64,000 nt of DNA from Bacteroidales bacterium (GCA_016714605.1 JADKDL010000001.1:372001-436000); one strand, 5' to 3'. Positions 9,225 through 18,880 are shown, numbered from the stretch's first letter. Notes: a model not told the origin generated them from the sequence alone. Numbers and translations are program-made.

Positions 9225-10477
9225 TATTCTATGTTATATTCTTTTATTTTTCTGTATAGAGTGCGTTCAGATATTCCAAGTTCATTTGCAGCATATTTTC
9301 TCTTTCCTGTATGTTTTTCTAAAGCTTTTATAATTAGCTCTTTTTCTTTTTCTTCTAATGAAAGAGACTCTTCTACAATTTCATGAGTGTCATGTATATA
9401 ATCGTCATCAACTCTTTGATTTCTAGTAATATTAAATGTATCCGGTTTTGAATTTATTGTAAAATCTCTTGCTACAACGTTTGGATTTTCATCATACATA
9501 TTTTGTATTAATGTAGAAAAATCTGTGGTTGTGTTGATGTTTTCAGTTCCTTTGTCAACAATTGTCTGTACTACTTTCTTCAATTCATTCATGTCATTTT
9601 TCATGTCAAAAAGCAGTTTAAAGAGAATTTCTCTTTCTGATGAATAGTTTTTATTATCAGTCTCGTTATTTGCTATTGCAGGTAATTTGGTGCTGAATGC
9701 TTGTGGTAAGTATTGCTGTATTATATCTGCATTTAAATCTCTTTGTGGTTCTAGCACAACAATTTGTTCTGCAATATTTTTAAGCTGTCTTATATTGCCC
9801 GGCCATCTGTAAGAACTAAGCACTTCTATTGCTGTTTCTTCGAGTTTGAAACTGGGCATTCTATATTTTTCTGCACTGTCGTTTGCAAATTTCTTGAAAA
9901 GTAGTGGTATGTCATCTACTCTTTCTCGTAATGGTGGTATATATATGGGAACGGTGTTGAGTCGGTAATATAAATCTTCTCTAAACTTTCCGTTTTCAAT
10001 GGCTTTTAGTAGATTTACGTTTGTTGCGGCTACTACTCTCACGTCAGTTTTTAGAACTTTTGACGATCCTACTTTTATATATTCGCCGGTTTCAAGTACT
10101 CTAAGAAGTCTAACTTGTGTAGAAAGTGGGAGTTCACCTACTTCGTCAAGAAATATGGTACCGGTATTAGCTACTTCAAAATATCCTTTTCTTGAATCTA
10201 TTGCTCCGGTAAATGCTCCTTTTTCATGCCCAAAAAGTTCCGAATCTATTGTTCCGTCGGGTATGGCTCCGCAGTTTACTGCAATATACTGATTGTGTTT
10301 TCTTGAGCTGTTTTGATGAATAATCTGAGAAAATACTTCTTTGCCCGTTCCGCTTTCACCTGTAATAAGTACAGATAAATCTGTGTGTGCTACTTGAATT
10401 GCTGTATCTATAGCTCTATTTAAACCGGGGTGATTCCCTATTATTCCAAATCGTTGCTTTACTTGTTGCACATTCAT
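9224..10477 (-). CDS. Sigma54-interacting AAA+ transcriptional activator without receiver domain
   Basis: 417 residues. The AAA+ domain begins almost at the N-terminus (from about residue 12), with Walker A GESGTGKE (40-47), the sigma54-contacting loop GAFTGA (87-92), Walker B FLDEVGE (109-115) and RLNTVPIYIPPLRER. A poorly conserved linker (about 265-370) is followed by a Fis-type helix-turn-helix (GKRKYAANELGISERTLYRKI). There is no N-terminal response-regulator or other sensory domain, so activity must be set by abundance or a partner. The TAATG overlap with lptE places it first in the visible envelope cluster. Target promoters cannot be identified here. Confidence 0.93.
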   Translation of the reverse strand: MNVQQVKQRFGIIGNHPGLNRAIDTAIQVAHTDLSVLITGESGTGKEVFSQIIHQNSSRKHNQYIAVNCGAIPDGTIDSELFGHEKGAFTGAIDSRKGYFEVANTGTIFLDEVGELPLSTQVRLLRVLETGEYIKVGSSKVLKTDVRVVAATNVNLLKAIENGKFREDLYYRLNTVPIYIPPLRERVDDIPLLFKKFANDSAEKYRMPSFKLEETAIEVLSSYRWPGNIRQLKNIAEQIVVLEPQRDLNADIIQQYLPQAFSTKLPAIANNETDNKNYSSEREILFKLLFDMKNDMNELKKVVQTIVDKGTENINTTTDFSTLIQNMYDENPNVVARDFTINSKPDTFNITRNQRVDDDYIHDTHEIVEESLSLEEKEKELIIKALEKHTGKRKYAANELGISERTLYRKIKEYNIE

Positions 10478-10562
10478 ATAAAGAAGACTGATATTTTTAA
10501 TTTAAAAAGATATTCGCAAATATAATAATTTGCTTTTGAGATATGTGTAAAATTTGGTATAT

Positions 10563-10608
10563 AATAAGAAAGTCCGAAATATATCTATATATTCCGGACT
10601 TTCTTATT
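10563..10608 (-). terminator. Hairpin terminator after the 10625-11488 lipoprotein gene
   Basis: A 21-bp stem with one mismatch (arms AATAAGAAAGTCCG and CGGACTTTCTTATT plus ATATA/TATAT) and a four-base loop starts 17 bases past the lipoprotein stop. The descending arm is T-rich. It separates the lipoprotein gene from the sigma54-type regulator cluster. Confidence 0.8.
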
Positions 10609-10624
10609 TATTTTGATAAAGTGT

Positions 10625-11488
10625 TTATTGGTAGTATATGGTGAATTTTCCGTTATAAACACTCATGTTTTTACCTGTGCTATTTGCGTCAGTTGCTTCA
10701 AACTGATATGTGCCAACTATTTTTTTCGTACTGGTATCGTGTTCATTTATAATTAACTTTCCTGATGATATTTTATTATATGCAACACTGTTTGCGGTTG
10801 CAGTTATAATATATTCGTTGCTGCCTTCAAGTGTATAAGTTCCACTTTTAATTGTAGAAGGCATTTCAAAATAGAATAGAATGTTTGATTTTGAAATTGC
10901 ATTTCCTTTTATTTTTCCGTCAGTAAGATTGAAAACAGCAGCACTGTCGGCAGTATAATCTAATACTGTGCCGGTACCTAATACATAGTCTGCTTCTACT
11001 TTGCTAAAGTTTTTTATTACGGTGTCAACTTTTGCTGTATCTCTTAACGAGTCTTTGCTGCTTAGGTCTTCAAATTTGAGATTTTTGAATCTACCTTTTT
11101 TAATCATGAATTCCTCTTCTAAGTTAGCATAGAATGTTCCTTCAATAATATCTTCTTCGTAATCTATTTTATCGAAGAATACTTCGCCTTCTCCGATGAA
11201 TGTTTTAATATCTGAGCTGGTTTCATATATAATTTTACTACCACCTGTTAGTTTGTTTGTGCCATATTTTGGTTCGCCTACAAGCAATAATCTCACTGTT
11301 TTTCCATCAGCTTCACCAATTATTTCACACTCTGTATCAGAAATTTTAGCGGTAATGCTTGTTGCAACCCACTCTGTTCCATTGAGCTCTGCTTCCATTC
11401 CTTCTGCTGCAAGTTTTTCGTGTTTGCTGCAACTAAATAACAGGAACGACAACACCAGCGATAATAAGACTAACTGTACGTTTTTCAT
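10625..11488 (-). CDS. Putative lipoprotein of unknown function
   Basis: 287 residues. The start MKNVQLVLLSLVLSFLLFSC is a lipoprotein signal with the lipid-acceptor Cys at residue 20. The mature part is predicted mainly beta: ELNGTEWVATSITAKIS, a segment of short strands around 40-150, and a second half with VADSAAVFNLTDGKIKG and similar. I do not recognise a named family. The length and strand pattern would fit a periplasmic or surface beta-sandwich. It is monocistronic, with its own terminator downstream and a 364-base gap upstream. Confidence 0.7.
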   Translation of the reverse strand: MKNVQLVLLSLVLSFLLFSCSKHEKLAAEGMEAELNGTEWVATSITAKISDTECEIIGEADGKTVRLLLVGEPKYGTNKLTGGSKIIYETSSDIKTFIGEGEVFFDKIDYEEDIIEGTFYANLEEEFMIKKGRFKNLKFEDLSSKDSLRDTAKVDTVIKNFSKVEADYVLGTGTVLDYTADSAAVFNLTDGKIKGNAISKSNILFYFEMPSTIKSGTYTLEGSNEYIITATANSVAYNKISSGKLIINEHDTSTKKIVGTYQFEATDANSTGKNMSVYNGKFTIYYQ

Positions 11489-11852
11489 AGTAAGCTATTT
11501 AAAAATTTATGTTTTTTAGATTAATCTAATAATGTCTTCTAAGAGTATGGTAATAAACATTTTTTCTCTTAAATTTTACCCTTATAGCAATATTACTTAC
11601 AAGTTTACTCATTTTTTTGCTAATTTGAAAGTTTTTTTGTCAAAAAATGAATTTTATGATATTAAAAAAAACTTCAATTTGTAGTTCTTGTCATTTTAGT
11701 AATATCTGAGCATTTTTTTTAATGCTTAGTATCTGCTATTCAGTGGTTGAGTATTTGGAATAAATTAATGTAAATTCAATCCTAGTCAATTCTTTAGACA
11801 TACTTAATTAGTTTATTATTAGTGTTCTAAAGAGAATAAAGAAATGTTTTAT
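11489..11852. other. 364-base intergenic region between the lipoprotein gene and mfd
   Basis: Very A/T-rich, with no open frame of interest on either strand. A hairpin with arms CTGAGCATT and AATGCTTAG lies at 11706-11729 and a short T6/A6 hairpin at 11633-11647; neither is a convincing terminator for mfd. The promoter of the lipoprotein gene should lie here, but I cannot place it with confidence. Confidence 0.5.
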
Positions 11853-14800
11853 TTATATTTTTTGAAGCGTTTGTATTGCTTTTTCAACGCTATTTATAGC
11901 ATCAAATCTTAGAGTAAGTTTGTTGTTTTTTTCTGTAAGTTGCGCGTATTTCGGATTTTGTTGTACAAATTCTAATATTTTGCTAAAAATAGGTGAATGA
12001 TAAAATGGTGAAGCTTGATTTGAAACAAAATAATTAATCATTGTGTTTTTCTTAAGAACAATTTTTTCAATTCCTAAGTTTATTGCCAACCAGCGAAGGC
12101 GCACAATTTGAAGCAGGGAGCTACACTGGTCAGGTAGTGAACCGAATCTATCTTTAATATTTTTTTCAAATTCAATCAAAGCATCTTCAGAGCTTATATT
12201 ATCAAGTTCGCGGTAGAGATTAACTCTTTCTGAGGTGTTTGTTATATAATCTTCAGGGAAAAGTAATATAAAGTCGGTTTCTATTACACTATCTGTAACA
12301 AATTTAAAATCTAATGGTAGCTCTTCTGCAACTACGTTATTATCTTGATTTTTTGAGTAGAATTCTTTATAATCATTTTCTCTTAACTCTTGCATAGCTT
12401 CATCAAGTATTTTTTGGTATGTCTCAATACCAATATCGCTTATGAATCCGCTTTGTTCTGCTCCAAGTACGTTTCCTGCACCTCTTATGTCTAAATCTTG
12501 TAAGGCAATGCTAAAACCACTTCCTAAGTCAGAAAATTCTTCTATTGCATGTAGTCTTCGCCTAGCTTCGGGAGTGAGCACGTGTAGGGGAGGGGCTAGC
12601 ATATAGCAAAGTGCTTTTTTGTTTGATCTACCTACTCTGCCTCTTAATTGGTGTAATTCGCTGAGTCCAAAATTCTGGGCGTCGTTTATTATTATTGTAT
12701 TTGCATTTGGTATATCTAAACCTGATTCTATAATTGTTGTGGCTATCAAAACATCATATTCACCGGTTATAAAATCAAGCATGATTGATTCTAGTTTAGT
12801 ACCATCCATTTGACCATGACCAACTATTGTTCTTACACCCGGACAAAGCCTGTTTATCAATGCCTCAAGTTCATAGATATTTTGAATTCTATTATTTATT
12901 ATAAATACTTGACCATTTCTATTTATTTCAAAAATTATTGCTTCTTTTATAACAGCTTCGTTAAATGTATGTACTTCTGTAATAATAGGATGCCTATTTG
13001 GTGGAGGTGTGTTAATGATTGATAAATCTCTAGCACCCATGAGTGAAAATTGTAAAGTACGGGGTATTGGCGTTGCTGTAAGGGTCAAGGTATCTACATT
13101 AACTTTTATGTGTTTTAATTTTTCCTTTATACTTACTCCAAATTTTTGCTCTTCATCTATTATTAGTAAACCTAAATCTCTAAATTCTATATCTTTACCT
13201 ACAATTCTATGAGTGCCAATAAGAATGTCTATTTTTCCTTCTTTTAAATCTTTTAGTATTTGGGTTTGCTGTTTAGCTGTTTTTAATCGGCTTATATATT
13301 CTACTCTGCAAGCTAAATCTTTTAGTCTGTTTGAAAATGTTTTGTAATGTTGTAGAGCTAAAATGGTTGTAGGAACGAGTATTGCTACTTGTTTGCTGTC
13401 GGTTACAGCTTTATAGGCAGCTCTGACTGCAATTTCTGTTTTTCCAAACCCAACATCGCCACATATCAGCATATCCATAGGGCAATCGTCTTCCATGGCT
13501 TTTTTCACGGCTTTTGTTGCTTTTAACTGATCTGGAGTATCTTCATAAAAAAACGATGCTTCAAGCTCCTGTTGCAGATAGCAGTCGGGAGAAAACGCAT
13601 ACCCTTTTTTCGATTTTCTTTCTGCATAAAGCACAATAAGCTCTTTGGCAATGTCTTTTACCTTGCTTTTTGCTTTTTGTTTAGTTCTTTGCCATATCCC
13701 CGAACCCAGTTTGTGCATGCGTGGTTCGCCACCATCGCCTCCTTTAAATTTCGCAATTCTATGCAGATTGTGTATACTTACATAAAGTACGTCGTTGTCT
13801 TGGTATATTAATTTTACAGCTTCTTGCTTACGGTCGTTAACTTCAATTTTTTCCAATCCTGCAAATCTGCCTATACCATGGTCTACATGAACAACATAAT
13901 CTCCCGGTTGTAGTTTGTTTATATCTCTAATTGACAAACTTTCTTGTGAGATAATTTTTTTCTTGTTTTGTTGTCTATGGTATCTTTCAAAAATTTGATG
14001 ATCGGTAAAACAACAAATTCTTAAATCGTTATCAACAAATCCGGCATGTAATGAAAAAGGGAGGGCTTGAAATTTTACTTTCGAATTAAGTTCGGTAAAA
14101 ATATCGGTCAACCGTTCTATTTGAGTAATATTATCTGATGCAATTAGATTTGTGTATCCGTTTTCTGTATTTGCAACAAGTGCATTTCCAAGCAGTTCAA
14201 AATTTTTGCTAAATGAAGGCTGCGGACTAGTATTGAAATGTATTTTATTATCTGACTCAAAATATTGTTGTAAACCATATTCTATTACCGAAAGGTTTTT
14301 TAAATATTCGGCAATTATATTTCCGGTACATACATAGTGTCCAAAATTTTCAACTCCAGTTGTTTTATAGTGTTCTATAGATTTTTCATATAGATCATTT
14401 ATAGATTCTATATACGTGATTAAATTTTTTGTAAAAACAAATGTGTTTTGTGGTATAAATTCTAAAAAATTTATACTTTGAAATTTTTCTTTTTTTACTT
14501 GAATATCAGGAACAATAGTAATGTTTTGAAGTAGTTCTTTTGATAGTTGAGTTTCTACATCGAAGGTGCGAATGCTCTCAACTTCATCGCCAAAGAAGTC
14601 TATTCTGAATGGCTCTGTCGATGCGTATGAGAATATATCAATAATGCTCCCTCTAATAGAATATTGCCCTGGTTGGAAAACAAAATCAGAACGTTCAAAA
14701 TTGTATTCGAAAAGAATATCATTAATAAAATCGGTAGAGAGCTTCTCTCCAACTGCCAGTTGTAGTGTTTTTTCAGACAATTCGGCTTTACTCACTACTT

Positions 14801-15188
14801 TTTCTATGAGTGCTTCCGGATAGGTAATAGTTATTTGGTGGTGATTTTCTCCATTTAGTGCATTAAGTACTTCGGTACGTGATATTAATCCGGCTTCATC
14901 ACGTGCTTCATAGAGTATAGAACGTTTGTATGAAGATGGAAAAAATAAAATATTTTTAGTACCAATCAAGTTTGAAAGGTCATCTCTCAGGTAGGCTGCC
15001 TCTTCGGGGTCATCGCATATAACAAGAATATGTCTTGGGAAAATTTTGAAAATTTGGGCTATAATAACTGAAATAAATGAACCAACAGCCCCATTTAGAG
15101 CAATTTTCCTATTTTGTTTTAAATCAAGAGAGAGTTGCTCAATAGCCGGACTTTTACGAAAAAAAGTATTGAATTCTTTACTGTTCAA
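11853..15188 (-). CDS. mfd: Transcription-repair coupling factor Mfd
   Basis: 1111 residues, close to the usual length. The UvrB-homology module is at the N-terminus (FQPGQYSIRGSIIDIFSY near 175). The RNA-polymerase interaction domain follows (LQPGDYVVHVDHGIGRFAGL near 430). The superfamily 2 translocase has Walker A GDVGFGKTE, the DEEQKFG box, LTATPIPRTL, and motif VI GRVGRSNKKA. A TRCF-type C-terminal domain ends the protein (VNLYRELDNI). Mfd displaces RNA polymerase stalled at lesions and recruits UvrA. 53 bases separate it from the DUF7935 gene upstream on the same strand. The identification is secure. Confidence 0.98.
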   Translation of the reverse strand: MNSKEFNTFFRKSPAIEQLSLDLKQNRKIALNGAVGSFISVIIAQIFKIFPRHILVICDDPEEAAYLRDDLSNLIGTKNILFFPSSYKRSILYEARDEAGLISRTEVLNALNGENHHQITITYPEALIEKVVSKAELSEKTLQLAVGEKLSTDFINDILFEYNFERSDFVFQPGQYSIRGSIIDIFSYASTEPFRIDFFGDEVESIRTFDVETQLSKELLQNITIVPDIQVKKEKFQSINFLEFIPQNTFVFTKNLITYIESINDLYEKSIEHYKTTGVENFGHYVCTGNIIAEYLKNLSVIEYGLQQYFESDNKIHFNTSPQPSFSKNFELLGNALVANTENGYTNLIASDNITQIERLTDIFTELNSKVKFQALPFSLHAGFVDNDLRICCFTDHQIFERYHRQQNKKKIISQESLSIRDINKLQPGDYVVHVDHGIGRFAGLEKIEVNDRKQEAVKLIYQDNDVLYVSIHNLHRIAKFKGGDGGEPRMHKLGSGIWQRTKQKAKSKVKDIAKELIVLYAERKSKKGYAFSPDCYLQQELEASFFYEDTPDQLKATKAVKKAMEDDCPMDMLICGDVGFGKTEIAVRAAYKAVTDSKQVAILVPTTILALQHYKTFSNRLKDLACRVEYISRLKTAKQQTQILKDLKEGKIDILIGTHRIVGKDIEFRDLGLLIIDEEQKFGVSIKEKLKHIKVNVDTLTLTATPIPRTLQFSLMGARDLSIINTPPPNRHPIITEVHTFNEAVIKEAIIFEINRNGQVFIINNRIQNIYELEALINRLCPGVRTIVGHGQMDGTKLESIMLDFITGEYDVLIATTIIESGLDIPNANTIIINDAQNFGLSELHQLRGRVGRSNKKALCYMLAPPLHVLTPEARRRLHAIEEFSDLGSGFSIALQDLDIRGAGNVLGAEQSGFISDIGIETYQKILDEAMQELRENDYKEFYSKNQDNNVVAEELPLDFKFVTDSVIETDFILLFPEDYITNTSERVNLYRELDNISSEDALIEFEKNIKDRFGSLPDQCSSLLQIVRLRWLAINLGIEKIVLKKNTMINYFVSNQASPFYHSPIFSKILEFVQQNPKYAQLTEKNNKLTLRFDAINSVEKAIQTLQKI

Positions 15189-15241
15189 AACGTTTTATTT
15201 TGCTATTTCAGTTATGTATTTTATTCAAATATTAGCAAATT

Positions 15242-15763
15242 TTACATAAAATGGTTCACTTCCATTTTAAGAATTTCAAGCGCTATTTGAGTTGGTGATT
15301 TTTCTATAGAAATAATTGTCTCCATAATTCTTTGGCTAAGCATTGTAGCTGGCTGTTCTTTATCTAAGCTATCGGCAGAAATGTTTATTATTCTTACTAC
15401 ATTGTCTTTTGCACCTCTTACAGTCATCCATGTTTTACCTGAAATATATATTTGCTGAGAAATATTATGGTCATATTCTGCTCTAATCGTAGTAAGTAAT
15501 GCTGCTTGCAATCTGCCAACCGTCATTGAAGGCATTTGAGTACGAAGTAGGAGAGCTTCAGGGTTAATTCGTTCTAAAAAAAGAGTCAATCGCTCGTAAG
15601 CTTGTAGCTTAATGGGTGTTACAAGTTTTTGATTGTTTGTCTTCAAATCTATTGCGCGTTTCTTTTGCTCATTATCCAGAAATGTTTTTATCATTAGATA
15701 TGCTGTAAAGAAAACTATTAATCCGGGAATAGTGTATTTTAGAAATTCAATTAAAGCCTCCAT
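15242..15763 (-). CDS. DUF7935-family membrane-anchored protein
   Basis: 173 residues with one N-terminal membrane helix (IPGLIVFFTAYLMIKTF, about residues 12-28) and a soluble remainder. The conserved features are LVTPIKLQAYERLTLFLERINPE, RTQMPSMTVGRLQ and SQQIYISGKTW. This is a conserved Bacteroidota protein of unknown function that I recognise by its central motif. It is encoded just upstream of mfd, and the two may be cotranscribed (53-base gap). The soluble domain is expected in the cytoplasm. Confidence 0.8.
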   Translation of the reverse strand: MEALIEFLKYTIPGLIVFFTAYLMIKTFLDNEQKKRAIDLKTNNQKLVTPIKLQAYERLTLFLERINPEALLLRTQMPSMTVGRLQAALLTTIRAEYDHNISQQIYISGKTWMTVRGAKDNVVRIINISADSLDKEQPATMLSQRIMETIISIEKSPTQIALEILKMEVNHFM

Positions 15764-16101
15764 TTTATATATTTTTTAAGGTCGCAAAGTTAAAAATTTA
15801 ATCTGGTATTATTCAATTTACAAGGTAAATATATTGAAAAAGTGCGTTGTAGTTGATTTTTTATGAAGATAAGTGCCTAATTAAATTCTATAATTTTTTA
15901 CATTTGGTCTATGTATTTGGTGTTTCTGTCTATTAAATATCTTCCTTTGGGAATGTTAAAGTATTTTCATCAAAAATTGGAGAAAGTGATATAAGTAATT
16001 TTAAAATATATGGTATGTTTTTTGACTACACAATTGAAATTTTTAATCAGAATGCAACAAAAAGAAAATTATAAAAGTCTTAATATTAAAAGTAAGTAGT
16101 T
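15764..16101. other. 338-base divergent intergenic region
   Basis: Lies between the DUF7935 gene (minus) and the DUF1573 gene (plus), so it should hold two divergent promoters. I see no exact TTTG-N19-TAnnTTTG pair, no hairpin of note and no small gene. Confidence 0.4.
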
Positions 16102-16509
16102 ATGAAAAATGTATTTTTATTTTTTATTTTTTTGATCCCAATTTTAGGTTTTGGTCAGTGGGGAACCGGAACGCAACAGTTAGATCCAAATGAATTTAAA
16201 GGACCTAAGATTAGTTGGGTCAAAGAGATTCATGATTTTGGCACAATTAAAAAGAATTTTCCTGTAGAAATTAAATTTGAATTTAAGAACACTGGAAATT
16301 CAGCTTTATTAATTACTAATGTAGATCCTTCATGTGGATGTACAGCCGCAGATTATACAAAAACCCCCGTTATGCCCGGACAAACAGGTTTTGTATTGGC
16401 AACTTATGATGCTACCGATGTAGGAAAATTTTCAAAGTCAATAACCGTTACGACAAACACAAATCCGGCAAAAACAATTCTCAAATTTCAAGGAACCATT
16501 AATCAATAG
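16102..16509 (+). CDS. DUF1573-domain secreted protein
   Basis: 135 residues. A signal peptide (about 1-19, ending LGFGQ) is followed by one DUF1573 immunoglobulin-like domain with the hallmark HDFGTIKKNFPVEIKFEFKN and the SCGCTAADY cysteine motif, then GKFSKSITVTTN. It should be a periplasmic or surface protein. DUF1573 proteins are common in Bacteroidota, but their role is not established. It is monocistronic, with a strong terminator 27 bases past the stop. Confidence 0.9.
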   Translation: MKNVFLFFIFLIPILGFGQWGTGTQQLDPNEFKGPKISWVKEIHDFGTIKKNFPVEIKFEFKNTGNSALLITNVDPSCGCTAADYTKTPVMPGQTGFVLATYDATDVGKFSKSITVTTNTNPAKTILKFQGTINQ

Positions 16510-16536
16510 TTACACTTTCAATCAGTGTATATATAT

Positions 16537-16567
16537 GGGTTGATATTTTTATATCAACCCTTTTTTT
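16537..16567 (+). terminator. Rho-independent terminator after the DUF1573 gene
   Basis: A 10-bp stem (GGGTTGATAT with ATATCAACCC) around a short T loop is followed by seven T residues. Confidence 0.93.
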
Positions 16568-16734
16568 GTTTAAATCGGCTGTTTTCTCTTTGTATGATGT
16601 GATTTTATAGCTAAAATGGATAAATTAGCCATAGTTATAAAACTTTTTTAAAAAATTATGGTAGGAATGCCTTTAAGCTAAAAGCTATTTACTACTTTTA
16701 TATTTACTCAACCAGTCTTTATTGTGTATAAATT

Positions 16735-18123
16735 ATGGTCACATCTGAAGCATTGAAAATAGAAAATGAAATCTTGAAAGAGGAAAACCAAAAATTATCA
16801 GCAGAAATTATTTCGTTGAAAGAAGAAATAGTTATTTTACAAAGTAAGATAGACGTTCAGGATTTAAAATATTCTAATTTACTAAATACAAAAGATACGA
16901 ATGTTTTTGATAGAGGCATGGTTTCAAAACGATTTGAAATGGTTACGGTGCTATTTGCCAATATACATGGTTTTCAGAATATTTCTGTAGATGGAGAAAA
17001 TGCACAAAGTGTTGTAGATGAGATAGATCATCTACAAGTTGCTTTTGATGCTATCATAGAACGACTAAATATAAAAAAGGTAAAATCTATAGGCGACTCT
17101 TATATGTGTGCCGGTGGTATTCCTAAAAAGAATAGAACAAATCCGCTTGAAATAATCATGGCAGCTCTTGAATTACAAGCATTTATGAAAGATTTGAATG
17201 CTAAATCGGGAGATGTTAATATTTGGGATTTGTGCATCGGTATTCACACCGGACCAGTCTCTGCAACTATTTCTGGCAAAAAGAAAATAACATACGAATT
17301 AAAGGGAGATGCCGCAAATATTGCAAGTCGTATTGAAGCGTATAGTAAAGCTGGCCAGATTTTAATTTCTGAAATGACTTATGAATTTGTTCGAGATTAT
17401 TTCACTTGCGATAATGTGGGCTCATTGCCTGTAAAATATATTGGAGCAATTGCTATGTATGAAGTAAAAGGTTTTTCTCCTGTTTATTCATTTGCCAATA
17501 GCTTAATTCTTCCAAATAAAGAATTTTATATAAAAATAGGACACATAAGATTCGATGATTTAGAAGATTATGTACTTACCCGATTGGAAAATGAGTTACC
17601 AAAACATCTTTATTATCATAACGTAAAGCATACCATGGATGTAGTTATAGGTGTTGAGGTAATTGGAACCGCGGAGAAGGTTTCAGAGGAAGAGATGCTC
17701 TTATTAAAAACTGCTGCACTATTTCATGATATGGGTCAAATAGTTCAATCTAAAGGTCATGAACAAATAAGTTGTAATTTTGCACTTGATATTTTGCCAA
17801 ATTTTTATTACGATGATATTCAAATTCAGATTATATGTGATATAATTATGGCTACTCAGTTGCCGCCAAACCCAAAAGATTTGCTGCAAAAAATAATATG
17901 TGATGCTGATTTAGATTATTTGGGTAGAACCGATTTTGTACCCGTTTCTGATGCTCTTTATGAAGAACTTTATGAGCAAAATATTATTACCGACAAAAAC
18001 GAGTGGAATAAACTGCAAATAAAATTTATTACCAATCATCAGTATTTTACTACTTTTGCAAAAAATAACCGTGAGGTTAATAAGCAAAAGCAAATAGATA
18101 GAATAAAAAGTCTTATTTTTTAA
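16735..18123 (+). CDS. Class III nucleotide cyclase-like domain fused to an HD domain, with substituted catalytic positions
   Basis: 462 residues. There is an N-terminal coiled coil (about 5-50), a class III adenylate/guanylate cyclase domain (about 65-250) and a C-terminal HD phosphohydrolase-type domain (about 280-420; YHNVKHT and LFHDMG supply the His and HD residues, with DADLDYLG further on). The domain order is a known Bacteroidota family. In this copy the first metal-binding Asp (canonical F-A-D-I) is Asn, read as LFANIHGF from codon AAT; the second metal Asp is kept (KSIGDSYM). The usual Y-D-I-W-G-D segment before the catalytic Asn/Arg helix reads YELKGDAANIASR, so the substrate-recognition Asp is Glu. 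Cyclase activity is therefore doubtful, and a regulatory nucleotide-binding role or HD-only activity is possible. Eleven bases precede the next gene. Confidence 0.87.
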   Translation: MVTSEALKIENEILKEENQKLSAEIISLKEEIVILQSKIDVQDLKYSNLLNTKDTNVFDRGMVSKRFEMVTVLFANIHGFQNISVDGENAQSVVDEIDHLQVAFDAIIERLNIKKVKSIGDSYMCAGGIPKKNRTNPLEIIMAALELQAFMKDLNAKSGDVNIWDLCIGIHTGPVSATISGKKKITYELKGDAANIASRIEAYSKAGQILISEMTYEFVRDYFTCDNVGSLPVKYIGAIAMYEVKGFSPVYSFANSLILPNKEFYIKIGHIRFDDLEDYVLTRLENELPKHLYYHNVKHTMDVVIGVEVIGTAEKVSEEEMLLLKTAALFHDMGQIVQSKGHEQISCNFALDILPNFYYDDIQIQIICDIIMATQLPPNPKDLLQKIICDADLDYLGRTDFVPVSDALYEELYEQNIITDKNEWNKLQIKFITNHQYFTTFAKNNREVNKQKQIDRIKSLIF

Positions 18124-18134
18124 TAAATATTCAA

Positions 18135-18797
18135 TTGTCACTTACGTTAGATTCAAAGGAGCTTCTTAAGAAAGCACTAGACCATATTCTATATTATTTA
18201 GAAATAGGAAAAATAAATGAGGCTAGAAAATATTATGATTTTATAATTGCCTTTACAAGTCAGTTTCCGGAAGCTCTTTGGACCGATGTGGAAATATGGA
18301 AATTAGGTAAAGTTTTGCTCGTTGTATATCATTCTGATGTGGTAGATAATGAAGATGAAAATATTAAATTCGCTCATCTATCCTTTTTTTATTTACATCG
18401 TTCTCTTGAGTTATCAGAGCAAAAAGGTTTGACAGAGAATGATTCTTTTGTGATTTACAAAACTGCTGCAACCCTTCTAAAATCATGTGAAGATTGCTTT
18501 TATTCAACGCTTACCAATTTATATTTGCCTAAGAAATGTAAAGATGAGAAGTATATTGAAACAGCCGAAACTTTTGCTAAATATTTAATGCCTTTAATTC
18601 GTTATACCGTTCTTCTAGATTTAGAAAAGGAAGTTGGTTCATTTCATGACGATGAATTTCTGGAAGAATTATGTTACGAAATTGAAGAATTATATCCGGA
18701 CATGTCGGAAAAAGAGTTGAATGAAGCTCGAAAAATGAGAAAACTATTGTATAATTTTATTAGATATAAAGTATCTGAGGGAGAATTATATTTCTGA
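18135..18797 (+). CDS. Hypothetical helical protein paired with the cyclase-HD gene
   Basis: 220 residues, no signal or membrane segments, almost entirely predicted helix (for example KELLKKALDHILYYLEIGKINEARKYYDFII, here described as a TPR-like start at residues 8-38). The C-terminal part is acidic (EELCYEIEELYPDMSEKEL). No in-frame ATG or GTG exists near the start; TTG at 18135 is the best start, just downstream of in-frame stops inside the preceding gene. The 11-base spacing from the cyclase-HD gene suggests one operon and a shared process. I do not recognise the family. Confidence 0.65.
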   Translation: MSLTLDSKELLKKALDHILYYLEIGKINEARKYYDFIIAFTSQFPEALWTDVEIWKLGKVLLVVYHSDVVDNEDENIKFAHLSFFYLHRSLELSEQKGLTENDSFVIYKTAATLLKSCEDCFYSTLTNLYLPKKCKDEKYIETAETFAKYLMPLIRYTVLLDLEKEVGSFHDDEFLEELCYEIEELYPDMSEKELNEARKMRKLLYNFIRYKVSEGELYF

Positions 18798-18823
18798 TAG
18801 AATGTTGATTTAGAATAGATTTT

Positions 18824-18864
18824 AAAAAAAAGGAGAGTTCCAATCACGGAACTCTCCTTTTTTT
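18824..18864. terminator. Bidirectional terminator between convergent genes
   Basis: An A-run, a GGAGAGTTCC stem, a six-base loop, GGAACTCTCC and a T-run form a perfect hairpin with T-tracts in both directions. It serves the plus-strand gene ending at 18797 and the minus-strand gene ending at 18881. Confidence 0.95.
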
Positions 18865-18880
18865 ATATGTAAATAATTTT

